9,477 bases of DNA from Methanofastidiosum sp. Lineage in GTDB: Archaea; Methanobacteriota_B; Thermococci; Methanofastidiosales; Methanofastidiosaceae. Made by a program: the position numbers and the translations under genes. Positions 1 through 5,180 of the stretch are shown piece by piece (the stretch's first letter is position 1; each line of letters begins with the position of its first letter). Location: positions 1-9,477 of the forward strand of contig DUKX01000242.1 of assembly GCA_013329085.1 (NCBI GenBank), read 5' to 3'. Below the pieces are notes generated by a model that saw nothing but the letters and a program-made list of their open reading frames with translations, did not search any database and had not been told where the DNA came from.

Positions 1-293
1 TTATGAGACACTTTAATCCCCTCAAGCCTTAGCATTATTTCTATAAGGCATGCCCCGACTTTGTACTCATAATGTATCTCTCTTATCCGCTTTATCTCTT
101 TTTCTTCAAGTGGCTCTTCAGGTCGGCCAGGTGGCCTTAGAATTGGCCTTGATCCAGTACGCTTGTAGTGCAGATAAATCTGGTTTACTCTCCGAGATGT
201 CACCTTCTGGATGAAGGCAATCTCGCTAGAACTAAGGCCACACTCTTTCATCTTGATTATCCAGGCAATCTTTTTGTCATTGAGCTTTGCCAT
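1..293 (-). CDS. Integrase/transposase, N-terminal part (runs off left edge)
   Basis: The ATG at 293-291 opens a frame that stays open to position 1, giving 97 residues with the rest outside the window. The protein begins MAKLNDKKIAWIIKMKECG and continues with a helix-turn-helix region (about residues 5-42: SSSEIAFIQKVTSRRVNQIY). A basic proline/glycine linker follows (PPGRP, about residues 54-58), then a second helical segment ending in IKVSH. This matches the two N-terminal DNA-binding segments of archaeal DDE integrase-type transposases (IS481/rve-like), where the segment normally reads on as PHN before the catalytic domain. The DDE catalytic domain itself is not visible, so the family call rests on the N-terminus alone. 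Whether the element is intact or truncated cannot be judged here. A GGGG sits directly before the ATG, too close for an ordinary ribosome binding site. Confidence 0.72.
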   Translation of the reverse strand, partial: MAKLNDKKIAWIIKMKECGLSSSEIAFIQKVTSRRVNQIYLHYKRTGSRPILRPPGRPEEPLEEKEIKRIREIHYEYKVGACLIEIMLRLEGIKVSH

Positions 294-303
294 ACCCCAA
301 TAA

Positions 304-322
304 CATTTCCTCACGGGAAATG
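304..322. repeat. Inverted repeat in transposase leader
   Basis: CATTTCC (304-310) and GGAAATG (316-322) form a perfect 7-bp inverted repeat around a 5-base spacer. It lies between the presumed element end and the transposase start codon, 10 nt before the ATG. On the transcript it could form a hairpin that limits transposase translation, or it could be a transposase binding site. The geometry is seen; the role is inferred. Confidence 0.4.
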
Positions 323-359
323 ATTTTGGGATAAGACACTTAAATTTAAAAGCAAAAGA

Positions 360-367
360 TTTTTATA
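360..367 (+). promoter_or_regulatory. TATA box of first surface-protein gene
   Basis: TTTTATAG, preceded by AAAGAT, lies about 25 nt before the GGAG at 391, so transcription would begin just ahead of the ribosome binding site. The same AAAGAT plus TTTTATAG string recurs at 1465-1478 before the paralogous gene, which supports it as a real promoter element copied with the gene. Confidence 0.5.
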
Positions 368-370
368 GTG

Positions 371-387
371 GCCTTAATCCTTAAGGC
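371..387. promoter_or_regulatory. Dyad between TATA box and ribosome binding site
   Basis: GCCTTAATCCTTAAGGC is a perfect 7-bp inverted repeat with a 3-base centre. It sits just downstream of the TATA box and just before the expected transcription start, which in archaea is a typical position for a repressor operator. The paralogous promoter at 1471-1500 has no equivalent dyad, so this would be control specific to the first gene. No regulator is identified. Confidence 0.4.
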
Positions 388-390
388 ACC

Positions 391-394
391 GGAG
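391..394 (+). promoter_or_regulatory. Ribosome binding site supporting an ATT start
   Basis: GGAG ends 7 nt before ATT at 402. No ATG, GTG or TTG lies at a suitable distance in the frame: the GTG at 396 is followed at once by TAA at 399. This spacing, together with the need for a signal peptide, decides the start chosen for the next gene. Confidence 0.5.
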
Positions 395-401
395 AGTGTA
401 A

Positions 402-1424
402 ATTACGCATAATAAATCAATAGTTTTTATATTATGTATAGTATTAGGATCTTTGATAATCAGTATACCTAGAGCAGATGCCGAAGGATTTGTATATTCT
501 TTTGGCATTTCACCCAAATCGACAGATATGGTGCCTTTTGGTAAAATCGAGATATTATCTGAGGTGGATATATCAGACCAGTATACAACTATTAATAATC
601 AAATATATCTATCAGATGCCCCCCAAACTATTGTATTTAATACTTCTATCCCTAAATCAATTATAACTCAGATCCAGTTTATGTACCAAGATGCCAATTC
701 TAGCTGGAATGAAGTAGGAATTACCTTGGATCCAGAAGTATCAAATGCTAGATTTTCACTGGATACTGCAGAAAGAAAAGGTAGCGATGGTTACCGCTTT
801 AAATTAAACTACAAATTAAATACATCTTCAATTTATACTCTTAAACCTAACACACTTCTATCATTTGAATATTTTTTAATAACAAAGATGGGCGAAGCTG
901 ATATATCGAGTATAAATTTGGCCTTGCCTAAAGGGTATAAGCCGCTTAATAATTCTGGCTGGAGAGTCGAGAATGAAAGGTTCGTGTACTCGGCACAGAT
1001 TTCCAAGACTTCGGGAAGTTTTTATACCATCTTCAACACAGATAATGATTATTCTGACTCATTGGAATCTTTAAAACAGGAAATAGCTAGCCTAAGACAG
1101 GATAATTCAAAGTTACTAGAAACGATTTCGGAACTCCAGAAAAGTGTCGATAGTTATAAAGTAGAAAATCAAAATCTTTCATCAGAAATTGAAAATCTTA
1201 CCGAGAGACTTCTAAAGGCTGAAGAAGAGAGAAAAGTGTCCGATAGAATTTCAAATAACTTCTGGCAGTTCTCATGGGGGCTTACAATATTACTCCCAAT
1301 ATTACTGCTTTTCTTTGCTGAACTTAGGACAAAATCAGTAATAACTTCAACACAGCTATTGATAAGTTCAGTTGTTGGAACATTTGTAATTTTCTTGATA
1401 TTGTATATATTATTCATAACTTAA
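402..1424 (+). CDS. Secreted coiled-coil membrane protein, paralog 1 (unknown function)
   Basis: I do not recognise this family. From an ATT start the product has 340 residues. It comprises a signal peptide (about 1-27, hydrophobic IVFILCIVLGSL, ending near RADA), a polar ectodomain probably rich in beta strands (about 28-215), a heptad-like coiled coil (about 218-282), a first membrane helix (about 289-307), a short basic loop, and a second helix (about 319-339). The predicted topology is ectodomain and coiled coil outside, with a C-terminal helical hairpin in the membrane. The first in-frame conventional start, TTG at 453, would cut the signal peptide in half. The paralog at 1507 has an ATG at almost the equivalent position (26 rather than 27 residues before the shared region), which is the main argument for 402. 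The 313 residues after the signal peptide align with that paralog without a gap. The gene has its own TATA box and dyad and lies about 60 nt from an insertion-sequence end. The coding call is confident; the start is moderate. Confidence 0.8.
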   Translation: MTHNKSIVFILCIVLGSLIISIPRADAEGFVYSFGISPKSTDMVPFGKIEILSEVDISDQYTTINNQIYLSDAPQTIVFNTSIPKSIITQIQFMYQDANSSWNEVGITLDPEVSNARFSLDTAERKGSDGYRFKLNYKLNTSSIYTLKPNTLLSFEYFLITKMGEADISSINLALPKGYKPLNNSGWRVENERFVYSAQISKTSGSFYTIFNTDNDYSDSLESLKQEIASLRQDNSKLLETISELQKSVDSYKVENQNLSSEIENLTERLLKAEEERKVSDRISNNFWQFSWGLTILLPILLLFFAELRTKSVITSTQLLISSVVGTFVIFLILYILFIT

Positions 1425-1470
1425 TATATTGTAAGTTATTGACCAGAAAAAATGAAAAGTAATTTAAAGA

Positions 1471-1501
1471 TTTTATAGGCTATCGAATCTATAAGGAAGG
1501 G
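1471..1501 (+). promoter_or_regulatory. Promoter and ribosome binding site of paralog 2
   Basis: The TATA-like TTTTATAG is at 1471-1478, and GGAAGGG at 1495-1501 sits 5 nt before the ATG at 1507. The TATA element matches the one before paralog 1. The two genes are therefore probably transcribed separately, although read-through from paralog 1 (82-nt gap) is possible. Confidence 0.55.
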
Positions 1502-1506
1502 TTAAT

Positions 1507-2526
1507 ATGTCAAGAAAAATTAGAATTTATGCGTTATTATTCATACTAGGAGCGTTTTTAATTAATCAATCGGATGTTAAAGCTGAAAGTTTTCTTTATT
1601 CTTTTGGCGTTACATCGGACGCAGCAGATATAGATCCCTCTGTACAAATGAATATTTTGACAGATGTGAATATAGACCAGCAGTACACATATCTAACCCA
1701 TCAAATCATACTTTCAGATACACATGGTAATCTAACTTTTGAGAACAGTATCCCAAAAAATATGATAACAAACGTAGATCTAAGCTATAAAGACTCAAAT
1801 TCATCATGGACCAAATTAGATGTTACCTTTGATGAAAGTTCAACTAACACTAAATTTACAATAGACCCTGAAGGAAAAAAGGGGCTTTCAGATTACCAAT
1901 TTAATATAATCTATGTTGTTAATACACAGTCCATTTTTAATCTCACACCAAGTACATTAAACTCATTTGATTATTTAATATCCTCAGACCTTGGCCCAGA
2001 CGATCTGGCTACAATTAAGATAACACTGCCAAGTGGCTATAAACCATTTGACTCTTCGGGTTGGAGGCTCCAAGGTGGAAGATTCTTTTATTCAACAGTT
2101 CTATCTGGATTAGACAAGAATTTCTATTCAGTATTTTCTTTAGAAGAAGATTATGGCGGCTCAATAGATTCTCTAAAAAATGAAATCACTAAATTGACCC
2201 AAGAGAATGTAAAACTGACTGAAAATATAATTGAAATGCAAAGATCAGTTGAAAGCTACAAAGTTCAAAATGAAGAATTGACTTGGGATATCAAAGATTT
2301 AAAGGATGAGCTTATTAAATCAAAAGAGGAACAACAGAAAGCTAACATGAACACTGCAAACTTTAGATATCTCTCATGGGGATTGACTCTGTCGCTACCA
2401 GGGATGCAATTTGTCTTAAATGAATTGAGGGAAAAGAACAGGATATCTCCAACACAGCTTCATTTGGGTTCAGTTATCGGAACTTTCATAGTATTTATGG
2501 TGCTATATGCATCCTTATTTATTTAA
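1507..2526 (+). CDS. Secreted coiled-coil membrane protein, paralog 2 (unknown function)
   Basis: This 339-residue product starts at an ATG with a strong GGAAGGG ribosome binding site. It has a basic n-region and hydrophobic core (residues 1-26, MSRKIRIYALLFILGAF onward, ending VKA), an ectodomain (about 27-215) and a coiled coil (about 217-281). A weaker first membrane helix (about 288-306, SWGLTLSLPGMQFVL) and a clear second one (about 318-338) follow. About 131 of the 313 aligned residues match paralog 1. The best-kept stretches are YSFG near the ectodomain start, NSSW, GYKP followed by SGWR and RF-YS, the SYKV-N core of the coiled coil, SWGLT, and TQL followed by SV-GTF. The absence of any gap suggests tight structural constraint, perhaps pairing through the coiled coils, but that is inference. 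I know of no family match. Confidence 0.85.
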   Translation: MSRKIRIYALLFILGAFLINQSDVKAESFLYSFGVTSDAADIDPSVQMNILTDVNIDQQYTYLTHQIILSDTHGNLTFENSIPKNMITNVDLSYKDSNSSWTKLDVTFDESSTNTKFTIDPEGKKGLSDYQFNIIYVVNTQSIFNLTPSTLNSFDYLISSDLGPDDLATIKITLPSGYKPFDSSGWRLQGGRFFYSTVLSGLDKNFYSVFSLEEDYGGSIDSLKNEITKLTQENVKLTENIIEMQRSVESYKVQNEELTWDIKDLKDELIKSKEEQQKANMNTANFRYLSWGLTLSLPGMQFVLNELREKNRISPTQLHLGSVIGTFIVFMVLYASLFI

Positions 2527-2546
2527 ATTTTTATTGAAAAAGAAAT

Positions 2547-2950
2547 TTAATCGGATTTTCCAAATCCGAGTATTTTCATAAAAGAGAACATTGGATGTGG
2601 TTTTGGAAGTATTGTTACTTCTTTGCTGCATGTGATATAATTGAATTTTACCGTTCCTTGTTTGACTGCACGGTATGTTACTGTAAGCTTATTTCCATCA
2701 CATTGGGAACTAACAAAAACAACTTTGTCTGATAGTATTGATGGGCAATTTCAGCTTCATATATTTTTATATCCGCAGGATCAATGCAATTAGTTCCGTA
2801 ATTAATAGCAACTACAGTGAAAAATTCGCCTACATGAGTAGTCGTTTGCTGTGGTTCAAAATATGGTATAGCACATCCAAAAACAGACCCGATCCCAATC
2901 GTACTTATTAAGAAAATCAATGAAATCAGTATTACTGATAATTTTTTCAT
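2547..2950 (-). pseudogene. Small secreted protein / possible lipoprotein, frameshifted
   Basis: The ATG at 2950 follows GAGG at a good distance and opens MKKLSVILISLIFLISTIG, a clear signal peptide ending VFGC that could be a lipobox (Cys26). The frame reads well to about residue 69 (DIKIYEAEIA) and then degenerates and stops at 2678. Shifting by one base at the C-run on the minus strand (plus 2743-2745) restores a sensible continuation: PSILSDKVVFVSSQC, KLTVTYRAVKQGTVKF and CSKEVTILP, ending in FGKSD and TAA at 2547. The restored protein has 134 residues, four cysteines (26, 55, 84, 108) and the alternating pattern of an extracellular beta-sandwich domain. One missing C accounts for everything, so this is either a recent inactivation, a phase-variable tract or a sequence error. 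Family unrecognised. If the frame is real as given, the product is a 90-residue truncated protein. Confidence 0.7.
2551..2569. terminator. Hairpin between convergent gene ends
   Basis: TCGGATTT and AAATCCGA form a perfect 8-bp stem with a 3-base loop, 25 nt after the stop of paralog 2. It overlaps the last codons of the minus-strand gene that ends at 2547. A short T5 tract (2528-2532) precedes it on the plus strand, but no long T run follows. It may help end plus-strand transcription, or it may simply be coding sequence that is self-complementary. Confidence 0.3.
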
Positions 2951-2982
2951 GTGTATGCCTCATGAATAATATTTTGCATTAA

Positions 2983-2990
2983 TTTATATA
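2983..2990 (-). promoter_or_regulatory. TATA box of the frameshifted secreted-protein gene
   Basis: The minus strand reads TATATAAA here, about 36 nt before the ATG. This places the transcription start near 2960 with a leader just long enough to include the GAGG ribosome binding site. An intact promoter in front of a broken reading frame argues for a recent lesion or a base-call error. Confidence 0.5.
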
Positions 2991-2991
2991 G

Positions 2992-3014
2992 ATTTTGGTA
3001 ATCAATACCAAAAT
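2992..3014. promoter_or_regulatory. Large dyad upstream of the secreted-protein promoter
   Basis: ATTTTGGTA (2992-3000) and TACCAAAAT (3006-3014) form a perfect 9-bp inverted repeat with a 5-base spacer. It abuts the TATA box at 2983-2990 on its upstream side and starts 20 nt past the mop stop codon. It could be an operator at the BRE/upstream position or an RNA hairpin at the 3' end of the mop transcript. No T run follows, which weighs against a simple terminator. Confidence 0.4.
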
Positions 3015-3033
3015 ATTTTCAAAGTATTGTTTA

Positions 3034-3243
3034 CTAATCTACAGCTATCATTACTTCTGTTGACTTTATTAAAACTTTCACTTTTTGTCCTTCTTTTAAC
3101 CCTAAAGCTTCTATCGCTTCCCGAGTAATCATAGAGGTAATTGTGGATGGTTTTGTAACTTCTACTTTAACTGTAGCTGCAACTTCCCCCTTTTTTATTT
3201 CTTTAATAACTCCTTCCATACTATTTCTTGCACTAATTTTCAT
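3034..3243 (-). CDS. mop: Mop/molbindin, single-TOBE molybdate/tungstate-binding protein
   Basis: The product is a 69-residue cytoplasmic protein that is almost entirely one Mop-type TOBE domain. It opens MKISARNSMEGVIKEIKKG and carries VTKPSTITSMITREAIEALGL, then LKEGQKVKVLIKSTEVMIAVD. The opening ISARN, the central ITS-I and the closing IKSTEVMIA are the hallmark segments of small molbindins such as Clostridium MopII, and the length is the family's usual one. Known members assemble as hexamers that bind molybdate or tungstate oxyanions and are thought to store or buffer them. The start is fixed by GGTGA at 3248-3252, four bases ahead of the ATG. It lies 99 nt after the importer ATPase on the same strand but has its own TATA box. 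A T9 terminator lies between them, so it is probably a separate transcript. Confidence 0.88.
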   Translation of the reverse strand: MKISARNSMEGVIKEIKKGEVAATVKVEVTKPSTITSMITREAIEALGLKEGQKVKVLIKSTEVMIAVD

Positions 3244-3247
3244 TTAG

Positions 3248-3285
3248 TCACCAATTATCAGATTAGCTTTTCAGTATTTAATACT
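3248..3285 (-). promoter_or_regulatory. Promoter, dyad and ribosome binding site of mop
   Basis: On the minus strand TATTAAATA (3275-3283) fits a TATA box, with transcription starting near 3254. The GGTGA ribosome binding site (3248-3252) would follow immediately. The TATA box is embedded in AGTATTTAATACT (3273-3285), a perfect palindrome with a single central base, so a repressor could compete with TBP there. The palindrome is AT-only apart from its ends and may be chance. Confidence 0.4.
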
Positions 3286-3325
3286 ATTTATTTTTAGTAT
3301 ATTAAATAGAAATAGAGGGCAATAT

Positions 3326-3334
3326 AAAAAAAAA
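3326..3334 (-). terminator. Oligo-T terminator after the ABC operon
   Basis: The minus strand carries nine consecutive T residues 8 nt after the ATPase stop codon. Uninterrupted T tracts of this length are the usual intrinsic termination signal of archaeal RNA polymerase, so the importer operon most likely ends here, before mop. Confidence 0.6.
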
Positions 3335-3342
3335 TAGAAAAT

Positions 3343-4125
3343 TTATATAATAGGTATACAGACTTTTCTATTTATTCCATCTTCAATTGCTTTTACTTTA
3401 ACATTAATTCCGTATACTTCTTTTAGATTTTGTTCATTTACCGTATTGTCCGGTGATCCTAATCCAACAAGTTTTCCCTCTTTCATTAAAGCGACTTTTT
3501 GTGAAGAAATAAAAGCGTGGTCGGGAAAATGAGAAGACATTACGATGCTAAGTCCCATTTTTGCGAGATTATTAACTAATCTAAGAAGCCTTACCTGATT
3601 TCCAATATCTAGGTGGGAAGTAGGTTCATCAAGTAGAAGGATATCTGGTTGCTGAGTCAACACTCTTGCTATTAAAACAAGTCTTTGTTCTCCTCCACTC
3701 AGCTCCGTGCATGGTCTATCTGCAAGATGGGATATGCCAACAGTTTCCATTGCCTTATATGCTAATTCAAAATCTGTACCAGACGGAACTGAGAATAAAC
3801 CTAGATGAGGAGCCCTCCCCATAACGATTAGATCTTGCACAGAATATGGAAAAGCTGAATAGTGAGATTGAGGCACATAGCCAATTTTTCTTGCTATCTC
3901 TTCATTAGTAAGAGAAGAAATATCTAACCCGTTCAATAATATTTGACCTTCGTCCAAAGGTAAAATCTTTGTTAGACATTTTATCAGCGTGGATTTACCT
4001 GTACCGTTTGGACCTAAAATGCATAACACTTCTCCTTTGTTCAAAGAGAAATCAATATTTTGGAACACGTAAGTACCGTCTATATAACTGAATCCACCTT
4101 TTTTTATTTGAAGTATAGATTTCAA
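3343..4125 (-). CDS. FecCD/BtuC-type importer ATPase (MolC/FhuC-like)
   Basis: This is the ATP-hydrolysing subunit of a metal-chelate or oxyanion importer and acts as a dimer on the cytoplasmic face of the permease. Numbered from the upstream GTG at 4134 (263 residues), it shows Walker A GPNGTGKST (41-49), the Q-loop glutamine in YVPQS (89), signature LSGGEQ (145-150), Walker B ILLLDE (165-170) and H-loop histidine SSHFP (202). All are intact. I prefer the TTG at 4125 (260 residues). It overlaps the permease stop as TTGA and has GGGGTGG (4131-4137) five bases ahead, whereas the GTG has no ribosome binding site. The family is BtuD/FhuC/MolC. Unlike ModC or WtpC it has no C-terminal TOBE domain, so any oxyanion sensing must be elsewhere, perhaps in the separate Mop protein. 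The substrate is inferred from neighbours. Confidence 0.92.
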   Translation of the reverse strand: MKSILQIKKGGFSYIDGTYVFQNIDFSLNKGEVLCILGPNGTGKSTLIKCLTKILPLDEGQILLNGLDISSLTNEEIARKIGYVPQSHYSAFPYSVQDLIVMGRAPHLGLFSVPSGTDFELAYKAMETVGISHLADRPCTELSGGEQRLVLIARVLTQQPDILLLDEPTSHLDIGNQVRLLRLVNNLAKMGLSIVMSSHFPDHAFISSQKVALMKEGKLVGLGSPDNTVNEQNLKEVYGINVKVKAIEDGINRKVCIPII

Positions 4126-5180
4126 TAGTTCCACCCCGACTTTGATTTTCTTATCAAATACGCAAAGAAAGGCGCTCCAATTATTGCCGTAAGAATTCCG
4201 ATTGGGATTTCAGTTGAAACGACAGATCTTGCAACATCGTCCACAAAAAGGAGGTAAGATGCACCAAGAAGCAGGGATGCAGGTATGAGTTTCTTATGAT
4301 CTGGCCCAACGAGTATTCTACCGACATGTGGGATTATAAGACCAACCCAACCGATAATTCCACTGATACATACACAAGAGGCGGTTATTACTGTAGCACT
4401 CAATATAATGATAAATTTTAACTGCTCTGTGTTTATACCCATTGAACGGGCTTCTTCATCCCCTAAAGATAATACATTAATCCTCCATCTAATTAAAAAT
4501 AACACAATCAATCCGGCAATTATTAATGGCCCAAGAAAGACTAAATCTCGCCTAGATACTGCGTTAAATGATCCCATTAACCAAAAAACAATAGCAGGTA
4601 ATTTATTCCAAGGATCTGCTACGTATTTTATTAGAGAGGTAAGTGCCGAAAATAAGGCTGCGGTGACCATACCCGATAAAACGAGCATAAGTAAAGGTGT
4701 AGTCTTGTGTATTTTGCTAATTCTGTATGTGAAAGTAACTGCAAAGATTCCACCCAAAAATGCACAAAGCTGGACTATGTACACTTTTTCCCAAAGAAGT
4801 AAAGCTATGGCTGCCCCAAATCCAGCGCCTGCTGAAACTCCCAATATCTGAGGGGATACTAAAGGATTTTTAAAAAGGCCTTGGAAAGAAGCGCCCGAAA
4901 CTGAGAGCCCAGCTCCTACAATCATGGCGGCGATTGCCCTTGGTAATCTGACATCAAAAATTACGCTTTCCATCGTTGGATCCCACGTTGGCTCTATGTA
5001 AATAATCTTAGAAAGAAATATCTTAATGATTATATCTGGTGAGATAGAATATCTTCCGACAAACATTGAAAATAGTAAAATAATAAATGGAATTAATAAA
5101 AGAAATACATTAACTGAGTTTTCTATTATTGATTTTTTATAAAATTTGATTTTGTTTTCCTGGTTACTTTGATTTTTCAT
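4122..5180 (-). CDS. FecCD-family ABC permease (BtuC/MolB-like)
   Basis: This is the membrane-spanning subunit of the importer, 352 residues, the usual length for the family, with roughly ten hydrophobic segments beginning at about residue 24. Recognisable family segments are RLPRAIAAMIVGAGLSVSGA (78-97, cut here at 20), QGLFKNPLVSP (100-110) with GVSAGAGFG, and the cytoplasmic coupling region SLGDEEARSMGI (238-249). GWVGLIIPHVGR (277-288) and EIPIGILTAIIGAPF (324-338) follow. It would form a homodimer and accept ligand from the lipoprotein encoded upstream. The ATG at 5180 directly follows the DUF364 stop (TAA then ATG, no spacing), and its 3' end overlaps the ATPase start, so all three are translationally linked. 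Family members carry vitamin B12, heme, ferric siderophores or molybdate, so the sequence alone does not fix the substrate. Confidence 0.93.
   Translation of the reverse strand: MKNQSNQENKIKFYKKSIIENSVNVFLLLIPFIILLFSMFVGRYSISPDIIIKIFLSKIIYIEPTWDPTMESVIFDVRLPRAIAAMIVGAGLSVSGASFQGLFKNPLVSPQILGVSAGAGFGAAIALLLWEKVYIVQLCAFLGGIFAVTFTYRISKIHKTTPLLMLVLSGMVTAALFSALTSLIKYVADPWNKLPAIVFWLMGSFNAVSRRDLVFLGPLIIAGLIVLFLIRWRINVLSLGDEEARSMGINTEQLKFIIILSATVITASCVCISGIIGWVGLIIPHVGRILVGPDHKKLIPASLLLGASYLLFVDDVARSVVSTEIPIGILTAIIGAPFFAYLIRKSKSGWNY

Larger units (their letters stand above)
1..338 (-). mobile_element. Probable insertion sequence, one end
   Basis: The transposase gene fragment and its 45-nt leader form a unit that may end near 338, where the minus strand reads TGTCTTATCCCAAAATC. 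A TGT terminus would suit IS481-like elements. The other terminus is outside the window, so neither the inverted repeat nor a target duplication can be confirmed and the boundary is an estimate. Confidence 0.4.

Noticed and set aside
2..12. AGTGTCTCAT on the minus strand near position 1 resembles AAGTGTCTTATCC at the presumed element end (about 329-342).
   Set aside because: The left copy encodes K-V-S-H inside the transposase reading frame and has the same orientation, so it is not a terminal inverted repeat.
1169..1417. Open reading frame of 82 codons opposite the coiled coil and membrane end of paralog 1.
   Set aside because: It is fully antisense to a better-supported gene, has no ribosome binding site and shows no family features.
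1425..1506. Possible terminator between the two paralogs.
   Set aside because: No hairpin with a stable stem and no T run of five or more follows the first stop codon.
2527..3033. CRISPR array or tRNA in the intergenic stretches.
   Set aside because: No spaced direct repeats and no cloverleaf were seen. The inverted repeats here are single dyads.
4408..4851. Plus-strand reading frame of 147 codons opposite the permease.
   Set aside because: The permease is certain from its motifs. The antisense frame follows its codon bias and has no recognisable protein features.
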